A stretch of DNA of 64,000 nucleotides, taken from Flexivirga endophytica. GTDB lineage: Bacteria > Actinomycetota > Actinomycetes > Actinomycetales > Dermatophilaceae. A model generated the notes under the pieces. That model worked only from the letters and a program-made list of their open reading frames with translations. It was not told the DNA's origin and searched no databases. The translations under genes and the position numbers were made by a program. Shown piece by piece: positions 27,538-37,161 of this stretch. Every line of letters starts with the position of its first letter. Within the stretch, counting starts at the first letter, position 1. The stretch covers positions 992,001-1,056,000 of the forward strand of contig NZ_BMHI01000001.1 of the NCBI RefSeq assembly GCF_014640635.1, written 5' to 3'.

Positions 27538-29027
27538 GCACGATGCAGCGCGACATGGACACTACGTACGCACCGCGCACCGGCAGGGCCGCACCGGGGC
27601 CGGAGCACTCGACCGACGCGCAGCTGGCGGCCATCCTGGATAGCGCCGCGGCCGCGGCCCGGCGCACAGCCGATGCCACGCCAGAGGAGCGTAGACAATG
27701 GCTCGATGCCGTCGCGAACGCCCTTGAGAAAGAGACAGATCGCCTCGTCGGCATTGCGGACGAGGAGACTGCGCTCGGTGTACCCCGGCTGACCGGCGAA
27801 CTGGCAAAGGCCGCCGAGAACGCCCGCTTCTATGGACGCGCTGGTCAGCGCGGCGAGTGGCTGCGAGCGCGCATCGAACGCCTCCCGAACGGACCTGAAC
27901 TGCGCCGCGCCCAGCTGCCGATCGGTCCGGTGGCGGTCTTCGGCGCCAGCAACTTCCCCTTCCAGTTCGGCACGATCGGTCACGACACGTGCTCAGCACT
28001 CGCCGCCGGATGCCCCGTGGTTGTCAAGGCGCACCCCGCTCACCCACGGCTCGCCGCGACGGTCGCCAACCTGGTGATGCGGGCACTGGATGAGGCCGGG
28101 GCACCGAAGGGCATCTTCGGCAACGTGGTCGGCTTCGATGCGGGGCCAGTGCTGGTTCGCTCGCCGCAGATCGCAGCGGTCGCCTTCACCGGCTCGCAGA
28201 CCGGTGGTATGGCGCTGGTCGAAGCGGCTCGCCGGCGACCTGTGCCGATCCCGGTCTATGCCGAAATGGGCACTGTCAACCCAGCGGTCGTCACACCAGC
28301 AGCGGAGGCCGCAGCTGAGCTCGTCGCCGCCGGGTTCGTCGACTCGTTCACCCTCGGTGTCGGGCAGTTCTGCACGAAACCCGGGCTGCTGCTGGTGCCC
28401 GCGGGCAGCACCATCCCGCACGCGGTGGCCGAGCTGGTGCGGGTGCGGGACGGGGGGTGGATGCTCACTGAGGACATCGCGAGCCGTTACCGTGTCGGGC
28501 TGGCGCAGCTGCGGGCGGCCGGAGCCGAGGTGCTCGCCCAGGGTTGGCTTCCGACGGCGGGGTACGCCGCGCAGCCTGCCGTGCTATCCGTGCCGGCCGA
28601 GGCGTTGCGCGACAACGACTCGCGGCTGCGGGAGGAATGTTTCGGCCCGGCGGCCCTCGTGGTGACGTACCAGGACGTCGACGACGCAGTGTCGCTGCTG
28701 GAGGTATTGCAACCCTCGCTCGCTGGATCGGTGTTCAGCGGGGGACCGGACGATCCGGATGTTCTCCGGCTGGTGCAAACGCTCGCGGCACAGGTCGGGC
28801 GCGTGACAGTCGACGAGTGGCCGACGGGTGTGGCGTGCAACAGCGTCATACAGCACGGTGGGCCATGGCCGGCGACCAGCATCCCGACCGCCAGTAGCGT
28901 CGGGGCAGCCGCCCTGGAGCGGTTCACCCGGCCGGTGTGCTTCCAGAACATACCCGAGGAAGCGCTGCCCCCGGCGCTGCAGGATGCGAACCCCTGGTTC
29001 CTGCCAGAGCGGGAGGTGTCGTGGTGA
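27534..29027 (+). CDS. semialdehyde dehydrogenase, alpha-ketoglutaric-semialdehyde type
   Basis: 497 aa. It belongs to the ALDH branch of 2,5-dioxovalerate dehydrogenases: FGASNFPFQFGT replaces the usual TPWNFP, followed by CPVVVKAHPAHP, AFTGSQTGG, EMGTVNPAV with the base and GQFCTKPGL with the catalytic Cys. This branch oxidises omega-semialdehydes of five-carbon acids, so glutarate semialdehyde or 2-oxoglutarate semialdehyde are the likely substrates. Between an aminotransferase and a CoA-transferase it should produce the free dicarboxylate. Start GTG 27534 overlaps the preceding stop (GTGA). Confidence 0.85.
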   Translation: MSTMQRDMDTTYAPRTGRAAPGPEHSTDAQLAAILDSAAAAARRTADATPEERRQWLDAVANALEKETDRLVGIADEETALGVPRLTGELAKAAENARFYGRAGQRGEWLRARIERLPNGPELRRAQLPIGPVAVFGASNFPFQFGTIGHDTCSALAAGCPVVVKAHPAHPRLAATVANLVMRALDEAGAPKGIFGNVVGFDAGPVLVRSPQIAAVAFTGSQTGGMALVEAARRRPVPIPVYAEMGTVNPAVVTPAAEAAAELVAAGFVDSFTLGVGQFCTKPGLLLVPAGSTIPHAVAELVRVRDGGWMLTEDIASRYRVGLAQLRAAGAEVLAQGWLPTAGYAAQPAVLSVPAEALRDNDSRLREECFGPAALVVTYQDVDDAVSLLEVLQPSLAGSVFSGGPDDPDVLRLVQTLAAQVGRVTVDEWPTGVACNSVIQHGGPWPATSIPTASSVGAAALERFTRPVCFQNIPEEALPPALQDANPWFLPEREVSW

Positions 29028-30199
29028 CTGGTGAATTGGGGGCACCATTGGAGGGACTGGTCGTAGCGGATTTCAGCCGGGTACTCGCCGGCCCGCTCGC
29101 CACGATGACTCTGGCCGATCTCGGTGCCCGGGTGATCAAGATCGAGCGCCGTGGGGCCGGCGATGACACGCGGGCGTGGGGTCCGCCATACTCCGCACAC
29201 GGCGCGACCTACTTCGAGAGTGTCAACCGGAGCAAACAGTCGATCGCCCTGGACCTGACCGATCCGGCTGACCGGGCCACCGCTTTCGACATCGCTACCC
29301 ACGCCGACATCGTGATCGAGAATTTCGCCGTCGGCACGATGGACCGGCTCGGCCTTGGGTATGACGCGATCAGCACCGTCAATCCAGGGTCGATCTTCTG
29401 CACCATTAACGGTTTCGGCGGCAACGACGGCAAGGATCTGCTCGGCTATGACTTCATCGTACAAGCCGTCGGCGGACTCATGAGCATCACCGGGGACGCA
29501 GACAGCGAACCAACCAAGGCCGGGGTCGCCCTGGTCGACGTGCTTACCGGCAAGGATGCCGTGATAGGCGTATTGGCCGCAGTGATCGCCCGGCAGCGCA
29601 CGGGCCGCGGCGATCACTTGGAGGTCACCTTGCTGACCAGCCTGCTCGGCTCGCTGGCCAACCAGGGTCAGGCCAGTCTGGAGACCGGCGCACCGGGTCA
29701 TCCGATGGGCAACGCACACCCGAGCATCGCTCCCTACCAGACGCTGCACTGTCGCGACGGGCTAATCGCGCTCGCGTGCGGCAACGACACCCAGTTCGGT
29801 CGGCTGACCGACGCCCTCGGTGACGCCCGGCTCGCCGCACGGGCCGAATACGCCACCAACTCCGACCGGGTCGCGCATCGTGAGCAGCTGGCGACCCAGC
29901 TCGAGGACCTGCTGAGGACGCGCGACGTCGAGCACTGGGTCGACCTGCTGCGGACCGCGCGGGTGCCGGCCGGCAAGGTCAACACCATCCCACAGGCGAT
30001 CGAGTTCGCCGAAAGTCTCGGGCTCGATCCCACGGTCGAAGTCGGGGACGGCTGGACCCGTGAGATCCGGCATCCGATCAGGTGGACCGCCTACCGCACA
30101 ACCAGTCCAACACCCCCACCCAGCAACGATGCCCACGCCACGCAGGTGCATGCATGGCTCGCTGCACAGACCGCCCCCACGACCGAGGTGACCGAATGA
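29024..30199 (+). CDS. CaiB/BaiF class III CoA-transferase (glutarate CoA-transferase candidate)
   Basis: 391 aa. The class III fold is clear: VADFSRVLAGPLATMTLADLG at the N-terminus (two adjoining blocks), VIKIERRGAGDDTR, and the catalytic Asp at about 172 in ALVDVLTGKDAV. It moves CoA from an acyl-CoA donor (often succinyl-CoA) to a carboxylic acid. Directly before glutaryl-CoA dehydrogenase, the acceptor is most simply glutarate, as in the eukaryotic enzyme SUGCT. Start GTG 29024 overlaps the dehydrogenase stop; GTG 29021 is also possible. The C-terminus overlaps the next gene by 4 bp. Confidence 0.85.
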   Translation: MTGELGAPLEGLVVADFSRVLAGPLATMTLADLGARVIKIERRGAGDDTRAWGPPYSAHGATYFESVNRSKQSIALDLTDPADRATAFDIATHADIVIENFAVGTMDRLGLGYDAISTVNPGSIFCTINGFGGNDGKDLLGYDFIVQAVGGLMSITGDADSEPTKAGVALVDVLTGKDAVIGVLAAVIARQRTGRGDHLEVTLLTSLLGSLANQGQASLETGAPGHPMGNAHPSIAPYQTLHCRDGLIALACGNDTQFGRLTDALGDARLAARAEYATNSDRVAHREQLATQLEDLLRTRDVEHWVDLLRTARVPAGKVNTIPQAIEFAESLGLDPTVEVGDGWTREIRHPIRWTAYRTTSPTPPPSNDAHATQVHAWLAAQTAPTTEVTE

Positions 30200-31383
30200 A
30201 GACCAGCACTGCCCGCCCGCTCGATCTCGCCGACATCGACGCGATGCTGACTGATGACGAGTTGGCCGTCCGCGCCACCGTTCGGCAGCTGTGCGAGCAC
30301 AGCATCGACCCCTACGTCGCCGACTGGTTCGAGAAGGGTGAGTTGCCGGCCGCGCGGGAACTCGCCAAGGAACTCGGCGAAGTCGGCCTGCTCGGTATGC
30401 ACTTGGAGGGCTACGGCTGCGCCGGGATGAGCGCGGTCGACTACGGACTGGCGTGCCTGGAGCTGGAGGCGTCGGACTCCGGCATCCGATCGATGGTGTC
30501 GGTGCAGGGATCGCTGGCAATGTTCGCGATCTGGCGCTGGGGCAGTGAGGAACAAAAGCAGGAATGGCTGCCGCAGCTGGCAGCAGGCGAAGCGATCGGC
30601 TGCTTCGGGCTGACCGAGCCGGATCACGGGTCCGACCCGGGCAGCATGCGAACCACGGCCCGCCGGGACCGCGGGGACTGGGTGCTGAACGGCACCAAGA
30701 TGTGGATCACCAACGGGTCCATCGCCGATGTCGCTATCGTCTGGGCGCAGGCGGGGGAGGATCATGGTGGCGTCCGCGGATTCGTGGTGCCGACGAACAC
30801 CCCCGGCTTCTCCGCACCGGAGATCCATCACAAGTTGTCGCTGCGTGCCTCGGTCACCAGCGAGCTGGTGCTGGACAACGTACGGCTGCCGGAGTCGGCG
30901 GTGCTACCGGAGGTTCGCGGACTGAAAGGCCCGTTGTCGTGCCTGAACGAGGCACGGTACGGAATCCTTTGGGGAGCAATGGGTTCGGCACGATCGGCCT
31001 TCGAGTCCGCACTGACGTACGGCACACAACGTGTGCAGTTCGGCAAGCCGATTGCGGCATACCAGCTGACGCAGGCCAAGCTGGTGGCGATGAACAGCGA
31101 GCTGATCAACGGCACGCTGCTCGCGCTACACCTGGGCCGGCTGAAAGACCGCGGCGGGCTGCGGCCGGAGCAGGTGAGCCTGGGCAAGTACAACAATGTG
31201 AGCAAGGCGATCGAAATTTGTCGCACCGCGCGGACGGTGCTCGGCGCCAACGGCATCTCGCTGGAGTTCCCGGTCATGCGCCACGCCAGTAACTTGGAGT
31301 CGGTGCTGACGTACGAAGGCACCGTAGAGATGCACACCTTGATGATCGGGCAGGCACTGACAGGAGAGGCTGCCTACCGCTGA
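30196..31383 (+). CDS. gcdH: glutaryl-CoA dehydrogenase
   Basis: 395-aa acyl-CoA dehydrogenase that oxidises and decarboxylates glutaryl-CoA to crotonyl-CoA and CO2. The group-specific features are visible: DSGIRSMVSVQGSL, where Arg98 and Ser102 match the residues that bind the glutaryl carboxylate in the human enzyme (Arg94, Ser98), GCFGLTEPDHGSDPGSM, KMWITN, and the catalytic base Glu374 in TYEGT. The ATG overlaps the CoA-transferase stop (ATGA), so four genes from 26167 are translationally coupled. This gene defines the module as a C5-dicarboxylate route. Confidence 0.92.
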   Translation: MKTSTARPLDLADIDAMLTDDELAVRATVRQLCEHSIDPYVADWFEKGELPAARELAKELGEVGLLGMHLEGYGCAGMSAVDYGLACLELEASDSGIRSMVSVQGSLAMFAIWRWGSEEQKQEWLPQLAAGEAIGCFGLTEPDHGSDPGSMRTTARRDRGDWVLNGTKMWITNGSIADVAIVWAQAGEDHGGVRGFVVPTNTPGFSAPEIHHKLSLRASVTSELVLDNVRLPESAVLPEVRGLKGPLSCLNEARYGILWGAMGSARSAFESALTYGTQRVQFGKPIAAYQLTQAKLVAMNSELINGTLLALHLGRLKDRGGLRPEQVSLGKYNNVSKAIEICRTARTVLGANGISLEFPVMRHASNLESVLTYEGTVEMHTLMIGQALTGEAAYR

Positions 31384-31633
31384 CCTGTCCGGATCACACA
31401 TTTCGCCTACGGGCTCCGGTATTGCCTGTTTGTGGGTGTCGGAGCTTCTGAGTTCTTCCTTGCCCGCCCGCCGAACTGTTGGAACCTTCAGTATTGCTTC
31501 GGAAACTTATCTGGTTCCGGGTGGGCAGGAAACAGTCGCGAACCTACGGTGTGACCTGGCTCATAGCCGACCCGTTGTCGGTGTGGCTTGACCAATGTGC
31601 ATCCGGCCAGCGTGAAAAGAGGAAGAAGGGGAA

Positions 31634-33118
31634 ATGAGCGACTCTGCTGACGACAGTGACCTTATCCGGAAGAAGCTGCGGTGGACGGATGGTATGGCGA
31701 TGACTCTCGGCATCATCACCACCGGCATCTTCACGTCCATCGGCTACACAATCGGCGCCGTAGGGCTGTGGGGAATGTTGCTCATCTGGGCGGGCGCGGC
31801 ATTGATCGGCCTTTTGCAAGTGGTGTTGTACTCCGAGATGGCGTTGATGTTCCCGGACAAGACTGGTGGCATCGGTATGTACGCCCACGAGGCATGGCGG
31901 AAGTATTTTGCGCCGATCGGCCCTCTTTGTGTTTATGGCTACTGGATGGCGTGGTCTCTTGCGCTATCCGCGGTCGGCCTCACCCTGGGCGAACTTGTCG
32001 CCGCGCAGTGGTTCCCCGATTCCGGTACGTTTTTCACGCTCGGCAGCGTCCACGTGGGGGTGCCGCATTTCGTCGCCGCGGGCTGCATCATCCTCGTGTG
32101 GTTGGTGAATGTGCTCGGTATCAAACTCACCGTCCGGCTGATGTGGGTCCTGAATAGTGGCGCGGTCGTCACGCTTCTCATTTTTATCTTCGCGCCTATC
32201 GTGGCCGGCCAGTGGAGCACGTCAAGTTTCACCATGCAGTTCGGCGGCGACTGGGGTGGTGTGAAGCTGGCGATCGGGCTCCTTTATGTCGCCGGCTGGA
32301 ATGTTTACTCCACGGAAATAATCGCGACCTTCTCGCCCGAGTTCGAGGACACCAGACGGGACGTACCGAAGGCAGCAATTTCCAGTGGAATCATGCTTCT
32401 GGTTGCGTTCACACTGGCGCCGATCGGAGCTGCTGGAACCGTCGGGCAAGCAGATGTGAGCAAGAACCCGGTCAGCTACGCGATCGATGCCTTTGAAAAG
32501 ATAGTCGGTCCAGCATCGGGATTGGTCACCGTCATTATCTGTGCCTCCATGTTTGCGTCCATGGCCGCTTCCACCGGTGACGCTGGTCGAGCGCTGTACG
32601 GCCTGGCGCGCGAAGGTATGACCCTCAAGCAGCTCGATCATGTCAGCAAGCGCAACGGGATGCCGGTCCGGCAGATGACGATCGATCTGGTCATCAACCT
32701 GCTGATGGTGTTCTTCTTGGGCTCCACCATTGCGGTGCTGTTCGCCAGCAACTTCGGCTACCTGTTGTGCACGACATTCGCAGTTGCCGGCTTCGTGCTG
32801 CTGCGCAAAGACCGGCCCGATTGGCCCCGGCCGCTGAAGTTGCGCACCTTCTGGGTCGGCATCGCCTGCGGGATCGTCGTCATCGACGCGGTCGTGACCA
32901 TCGTCGGCTTCCTCAATCCGAAGATCACCGGTTACGGCAATGCGGATTCCATCGTCATCGCGCTGGTGCTGCTCTCCTTTGGGCCGATCACATTCGTCAT
33001 CCGCAAGAAGTTGCAGGACCGGCAGCCGCTCAACTTGCGCGAGGACGCACCGGCCGTGCCGGGTGCCGATGACTACACGATGTCCGCACCCCAGCCGGGT
33101 CTCGCGCCAGAGGTGTGA
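31634..33118 (+). CDS. APC-superfamily amino acid/amine permease
   Basis: 494 aa with about 12 hydrophobic segments and the APC N-terminal pattern (GMAMTLGIITTGIFTSIGYT), a GGIGMYAHEAWR loop and SNFGYLLCTTFAVAGF late in the protein. It imports an amino acid, polyamine or other cationic amine. AGAGGAAGAAGGGG precedes the ATG at 31634. A 250-bp leader after gcdH suggests its own promoter. It probably brings in the island's substrate or an amine intermediate. It is convergent with, but not closely similar to, the permease at 33948. Confidence 0.85.
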   Translation: MSDSADDSDLIRKKLRWTDGMAMTLGIITTGIFTSIGYTIGAVGLWGMLLIWAGAALIGLLQVVLYSEMALMFPDKTGGIGMYAHEAWRKYFAPIGPLCVYGYWMAWSLALSAVGLTLGELVAAQWFPDSGTFFTLGSVHVGVPHFVAAGCIILVWLVNVLGIKLTVRLMWVLNSGAVVTLLIFIFAPIVAGQWSTSSFTMQFGGDWGGVKLAIGLLYVAGWNVYSTEIIATFSPEFEDTRRDVPKAAISSGIMLLVAFTLAPIGAAGTVGQADVSKNPVSYAIDAFEKIVGPASGLVTVIICASMFASMAASTGDAGRALYGLAREGMTLKQLDHVSKRNGMPVRQMTIDLVINLLMVFFLGSTIAVLFASNFGYLLCTTFAVAGFVLLRKDRPDWPRPLKLRTFWVGIACGIVVIDAVVTIVGFLNPKITGYGNADSIVIALVLLSFGPITFVIRKKLQDRQPLNLREDAPAVPGADDYTMSAPQPGLAPEV

Positions 33119-33135
33119 GCGATATCCAGATCTGA

Positions 33136-33169
33136 ATGCCCCGACTTTCGCACGCGAAGGCCGGGGCAT
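33136..33169 (+). terminator. hairpin terminator after the permease
   Basis: An inverted repeat ATGCCCCG...CGGGGCAT, with CTTTCG/CGAAGG inside, begins 18 bp after the permease stop. Only a weak T-run follows. Confidence 0.65.
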
Positions 33170-33881
33170 CCGTTATGAATTTCATCGATCGGCTGGTGTG
33201 GTGAGGACCTGGTCCGTGAACGGCAACCCGGGACGTTAGGAACGCCACGCTCAAGGCGGAAGCCGGGTTGAACGCCGCCGAACTGTCGACGACCGGATGC
33301 GACCGGGGGATCCTTCGGGCGCATCACGAGTGCCCTGCGGCATACGGACGACGCGTCGATCTGCTCGGGGAGTCGCAGCAACTGCGCGTCATATTCGTCG
33401 AGCATCTCGACTGCGCGCCGGACCTCACTCGACACTGGCCAAGTCGATCGAATCCACACCTCGACCTGACCGCCGTCACCAAGCATGGCTGCGAACTCGG
33501 CCGATCTTTCCGGGTAGAGGCCTTCGCGCTGAAGGCTCGAACCTGTCGCTCTCTCACGCCCATTCAGGAAGGATGATCACTCATTCGCACCGGGTCGTCG
33601 TCCCTGACGGTCCTGTAATCAGGGGGACAACTACGGATAGTCGTCGCCCGCGAGAGCGGTGGGTGGTTCGTCAGGGTGTGTAACCTGCACATCGCGTTCG
33701 GACGCTGCAGATTCGCTGGAGGGCAAGTCCTCGGCCGCGGCGCCGAATAGCACTGAGGTTTCGAAGTTCCTCGAGGCACGCACTGATTTGCCTACGGCCG
33801 AAGATTTGTCGTCCTGTGAGGCGTCCCAGTGTCTCAAGATGGCCCAGCCGCAAGGGTGACCGCTGCGCCGTTGAGCGTCGG
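33170..33881. other. gap between convergent permeases, one possible decayed ORF
   Basis: About 710 bp. A minus-strand frame (33486 to about 33330, open further upstream to about 33580) has fair coding character, with LYPERSAEFAAMLGDGG and VRRAVEMLDEYDAQLLRLP, but it matches no family I know and loses that character downstream. I regard it as a fragment of an unidentified gene. Nothing else is recognisable. Confidence 0.4.
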
Positions 33882-33914
33882 ATGCCCGGTCTTCGCATAT
33901 GAAAGACCGGGCAT
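33882..33914 (-). terminator. hairpin terminator of the minus-strand permease
   Basis: Perfect 12-bp arms ATGCCCGGTCTT / AAGACCGGGCAT around a 9-nt loop, 34 bp beyond the stop at 33948. It resembles the hairpin at 33136 in its outer bases. Confidence 0.75.
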
Positions 33915-33947
33915 TCCGAAGCTGGTGGTGCTGAGCTTGCTCAGAAC

Positions 33948-35417
33948 TCAAGCAGGCAGCCGTTCGATGCCATCGTCGGGCTCGAGAGCAAGTTCCTCGC
34001 CCGTCGGGTCATCTCCCGTGTCGTTACGTCGTGTCGCGAGCCGCACGAGCACGCCGGCCACTATCCAGCCGAGTCCGAAAAGGACGGCACCGCGGTAGGG
34101 GCTCGGGGGCAATGGAAAGAACTGTGACTTGATCGACAGCCCGATGAGCGCCACGGTGACGACAGGGGCAATGATGCTGGTGAGTAGTCCGGCCTTGGCG
34201 CGCAGGCCGACCACGGCGCCTGCGATCGCGACGGTCGGATAGACCAGAGCGATCAGGACCGCGTCGACCGTGTACATCCAGCTGAATGCGACGAGTCCGT
34301 CTGCGGCGGTCCCGCCGGTGAGCACGAAGCTGCACGCGTATCCGATTATCGACATCACCGCGATCGCACCGAGCGCAGCGTGAGGAGTCTGGTGGACCCG
34401 ATGGGTGCGGCCGAGCATCCGAGGCAGATGGCCGTCGCGGCCCCACTCGAAGATCAATCGGGCGAGGTAGTTAGTGAAAGCCAGTGCTCCGGTGATGCCG
34501 GCAATTGCGACGATCGCGAGGAGGTATGTGCCGTACCAGGACACCAGGTAGGTCTTGGAAAGTCCGGAGACCACGTCCGCTCCGAGCAGGCCCCAGCCGG
34601 ACGTCTTCGTGGTGCCCAGCCCAGTGGTCACGGCCAATGACGTTAGTACGTAGAAGACGACAACCAGTGTCATCGTGCCCATGATGGCTCGGGGAACCGT
34701 GCGTCGTGGGTCATGCGCTTCCTCGGCCATGAAGACCGCACCCTCAGATCCCGCGAGGCAGGTGATGGCGAGGCCGACCGCGAGCAGTAGCGTGCCGACG
34801 GATATTCCGTGCAGCGAGAACGGTGACAGCGACGACCAGGCGATGCCGTCCTTTCCGCCTTTGATCAGGATGATCAGGTCGAACAACACGACCGAACTTA
34901 CGCCGAGCGCGGCCAGCACCAGCAGCAGTCGAGCCGAAATCTCTACGCCGCGATAGGCCGCGAAGAGCACGATAGGTGTTAGGACGATCGCCCACGGAAC
35001 CCACGACGACGAAAGCCAGTTCACATCCGGTGCGGCGGCGGCGAAGAAGTTCTGCAGCAGGAACGCCGAAGAGATGAAGGTGGCCGGTGTCACGACGACG
35101 CCGATGCCCAAGTAGAACCAGCCCACCAGGTAGCCGACATCGCGGCCCAGCCCGCGTCGTACGAAGCTGTACAATCCTCCGGCGGCGGAGACGTGACGGG
35201 ACAGTCCGGCCATCACAATCCCGAACGCGAACATGCCGATCGCTGCAATCACGAACGCTGCCGGCGTCGCCCCCCCGGCAATGCCGGCGACCACGGACCC
35301 GGTCAGCAGGATCGAATACTCCGGTGCGATACCTCCTGCGGCGATGGCCACCAAACCTGGTACTCCGAGCGCACCCGATTTCAACTGAACTTCTTCGCTA
35401 TTGCTCGTGGTCGTCAC
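33948..35417 (-). CDS. APC-superfamily permease
   Basis: 489 aa from GTG 35417, about 12 transmembrane segments. The conserved first helix reads GVPGLVAIAAGGIAPEYSIL, and the protein has the APC block GSEGAVFMAEEAHDPRRTVP (split across helices 5-6) that contacts the substrate. Such carriers take up amino acids, GABA-like compounds or amines. Longer frames to 35465 or 35585 add only low-complexity sequence. Divergent from the FAD subunit at 35689, with about 270 bp between them, a likely regulatory region. Confidence 0.83.
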   Translation of the reverse strand: MTTTSNSEEVQLKSGALGVPGLVAIAAGGIAPEYSILLTGSVVAGIAGGATPAAFVIAAIGMFAFGIVMAGLSRHVSAAGGLYSFVRRGLGRDVGYLVGWFYLGIGVVVTPATFISSAFLLQNFFAAAAPDVNWLSSSWVPWAIVLTPIVLFAAYRGVEISARLLLVLAALGVSSVVLFDLIILIKGGKDGIAWSSLSPFSLHGISVGTLLLAVGLAITCLAGSEGAVFMAEEAHDPRRTVPRAIMGTMTLVVVFYVLTSLAVTTGLGTTKTSGWGLLGADVVSGLSKTYLVSWYGTYLLAIVAIAGITGALAFTNYLARLIFEWGRDGHLPRMLGRTHRVHQTPHAALGAIAVMSIIGYACSFVLTGGTAADGLVAFSWMYTVDAVLIALVYPTVAIAGAVVGLRAKAGLLTSIIAPVVTVALIGLSIKSQFFPLPPSPYRGAVLFGLGWIVAGVLVRLATRRNDTGDDPTGEELALEPDDGIERLPA

Positions 35418-35688
35418 GGCAACTCCGTTCTCTTGCTTGCGCCCGCGTCGTGGGCTGCTCGTCATCGCGGGTCGCGTTGACGCGGCCATGACGCTAGAAG
35501 GGGCGCGGCCGGCAGCGTTACTACCGTGTCGACAAGGTCGCGGTGCGGACTGTGAGGTAGCCCACAAAGGGCTCGGCGGACACATCGTGCTAGGTGCCGA
35601 GGTTTGTTGTCATGATGCGTTGATCGGAACGGCGAAATGACGGTTCAGGTCAAGGACGCCATCTCAGTTGGCGACGATAGTGGGCAGC

Positions 35689-36558
35689 GTGAAACCACCA
35701 CCATTCGACTATGTGCGTGCAGCGAACCTCGATGATGTCTGGGACGCCCTGGACGCGGATGAGGACGCGAAAGTCATCGCCGGTGGACAGAGCTTGATCC
35801 CATTGCTCAGTCTTCGCTTCGCCTCACCGTCGCTACTCGTCGATCTCGGCGCTCTCGGCGAACTCACGGGTGTCCAGCTGACGGACTCGGTCCTGCGGAT
35901 CGGCGCGCTTACGCGCCATTGTGAGGTGGAGCGGAACGCCGCGATCCGTGCGGCTGCTCCACTTCTGGCAGAAGCGGCCACTTGGGTGGCGCACCCGCAG
36001 ATCCGCAATCGAGGCACCCTCGGCGGTTCGGTCGCGCACGGCGACTCAGCCGCCGAGTTCCCAGCAGCATTGCTCGCACTGGACGCTACGATGGTCGCCC
36101 GATCGCGGGCTGGCGAGCGCCGGGTCGCAGCAACCGACTTCTTCTTGTCGTACTTCACGACCGCGCTCGAACCTGGCGAGATCTTGGCAGCGGTGGAGCT
36201 GCCTGTCGCACGTTCGAGTAGCACATGGGGATTTGCCGAATTCGCGCGTCGGCGTGGGGATTACGCAATCGGCGGCGCAGCGGTGCAGGCCGAGCGTGAT
36301 GCTGACGGTTCGTGTCGCAGCGTTCGCGCCGGCCTCCTTGCCGCCGGACCGGCACCGTGTCTGGCGCCGGGTCTGGCTGATGCCTTTGCCGGGCGGGTCG
36401 TAGACCGTCAGCTGATTGCGGGCGTTGTCGACGAAGCGCTTGCGCGGCTGGCACCGGGCGAGAACGTGCACGGCAGCGCGGGATACCGCAAAGACGTCAT
36501 CGGAGAGATGTTGCGCCGCGCGCTAGCGTCGGCGTTCGAGCTAGGAGAAGTAGCGTGA
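35689..36558 (+). CDS. molybdenum hydroxylase, FAD subunit (KdhM-like)
   Basis: 289 aa from GTG 35689, giving the family start MKPPPFDYV. FAD blocks IAGGQSLIPLLSLRF and HPQIRNRGTLGGSVAHGD are intact, and the C-terminal CO_deh_flav_C-type domain follows. Second medium subunit in the window; it overlaps the small-subunit gene by 4 bp (GTGA). No large subunit follows on this strand: the large subunit lies about 2.1 kb away on the opposite strand (39160-41601). Confidence 0.9.
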   Translation: MKPPPFDYVRAANLDDVWDALDADEDAKVIAGGQSLIPLLSLRFASPSLLVDLGALGELTGVQLTDSVLRIGALTRHCEVERNAAIRAAAPLLAEAATWVAHPQIRNRGTLGGSVAHGDSAAEFPAALLALDATMVARSRAGERRVAATDFFLSYFTTALEPGEILAAVELPVARSSSTWGFAEFARRRGDYAIGGAAVQAERDADGSCRSVRAGLLAAGPAPCLAPGLADAFAGRVVDRQLIAGVVDEALARLAPGENVHGSAGYRKDVIGEMLRRALASAFELGEVA

Positions 36559-37073
36559 AGACCAGGGTCGTCGTCAACGGTGAGATGTACGAGCGCGACG
36601 TGGAACCACGGATGCTGATGTCGGACTTCATCCGCCACGAACTCGGCCTCACCGGGACGAACGTCGGCTGTGAGCACGGTGTTTGCGGGAGCTGCACCGT
36701 CGTTCTCGACGGGGAACCTGTGCGCTCGTGCACCATGTTGGCCGTCCAGGCCGACGGCCGCCGCATCACCACCGTCGAAGGACTGAGCAACGACGGCGAA
36801 ATGCACGGGCTGCAGCGCGCCTTCACCGCCTGCCACGGGCTGCAATGTGGCTTCTGTACGCCTGGCTTCCTGATGACGCTCCTTCCGGTCTACAACGAGG
36901 GCAAACGCCTGGAATCAGAAGAAATACGTGAGGTCATCTCCGGCAACCTGTGCCGGTGCACCGGTTACCAGCAGATCGTGGAGTCCGTGCAAATGGCGCT
37001 TGATGAAGCGGCTGACCTGGCTGAGTCGGGCGAAGGCCCCGATCGTCCGTCCGACGACGCAGACGTGTCCTGA
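36555..37073 (+). CDS. molybdenum hydroxylase, 2x[2Fe-2S] subunit (KdhS-like)
   Basis: 172 aa from GTG 36555. The first cluster ligands are in GCEHGVCGSCTV and RSCTML, the second in CGFCTPG and CRCTGY. Compared with the other small subunit the C-terminus is acidic and longer. Coupled to the FAD subunit. The end is convergent with the regulator at 37162, leaving about 90 bp. Confidence 0.93.
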   Translation: MKTRVVVNGEMYERDVEPRMLMSDFIRHELGLTGTNVGCEHGVCGSCTVVLDGEPVRSCTMLAVQADGRRITTVEGLSNDGEMHGLQRAFTACHGLQCGFCTPGFLMTLLPVYNEGKRLESEEIREVISGNLCRCTGYQQIVESVQMALDEAADLAESGEGPDRPSDDADVS

Positions 37074-37161
37074 TCGCAAAGCCTCGGAGCCTGTGCCCAC
37101 GATGCGTTGGGCAAGGTGGCTGAACTCCCGACGCGACGTGACGCGGCCGACCGCGGACTCA

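Noticed and set aside
31484-31520. Second copy of the MITE inner block
   Set aside because: It shares GAAACTTATCT with 7509-7519, but nothing around it matches the element; treated as chance.
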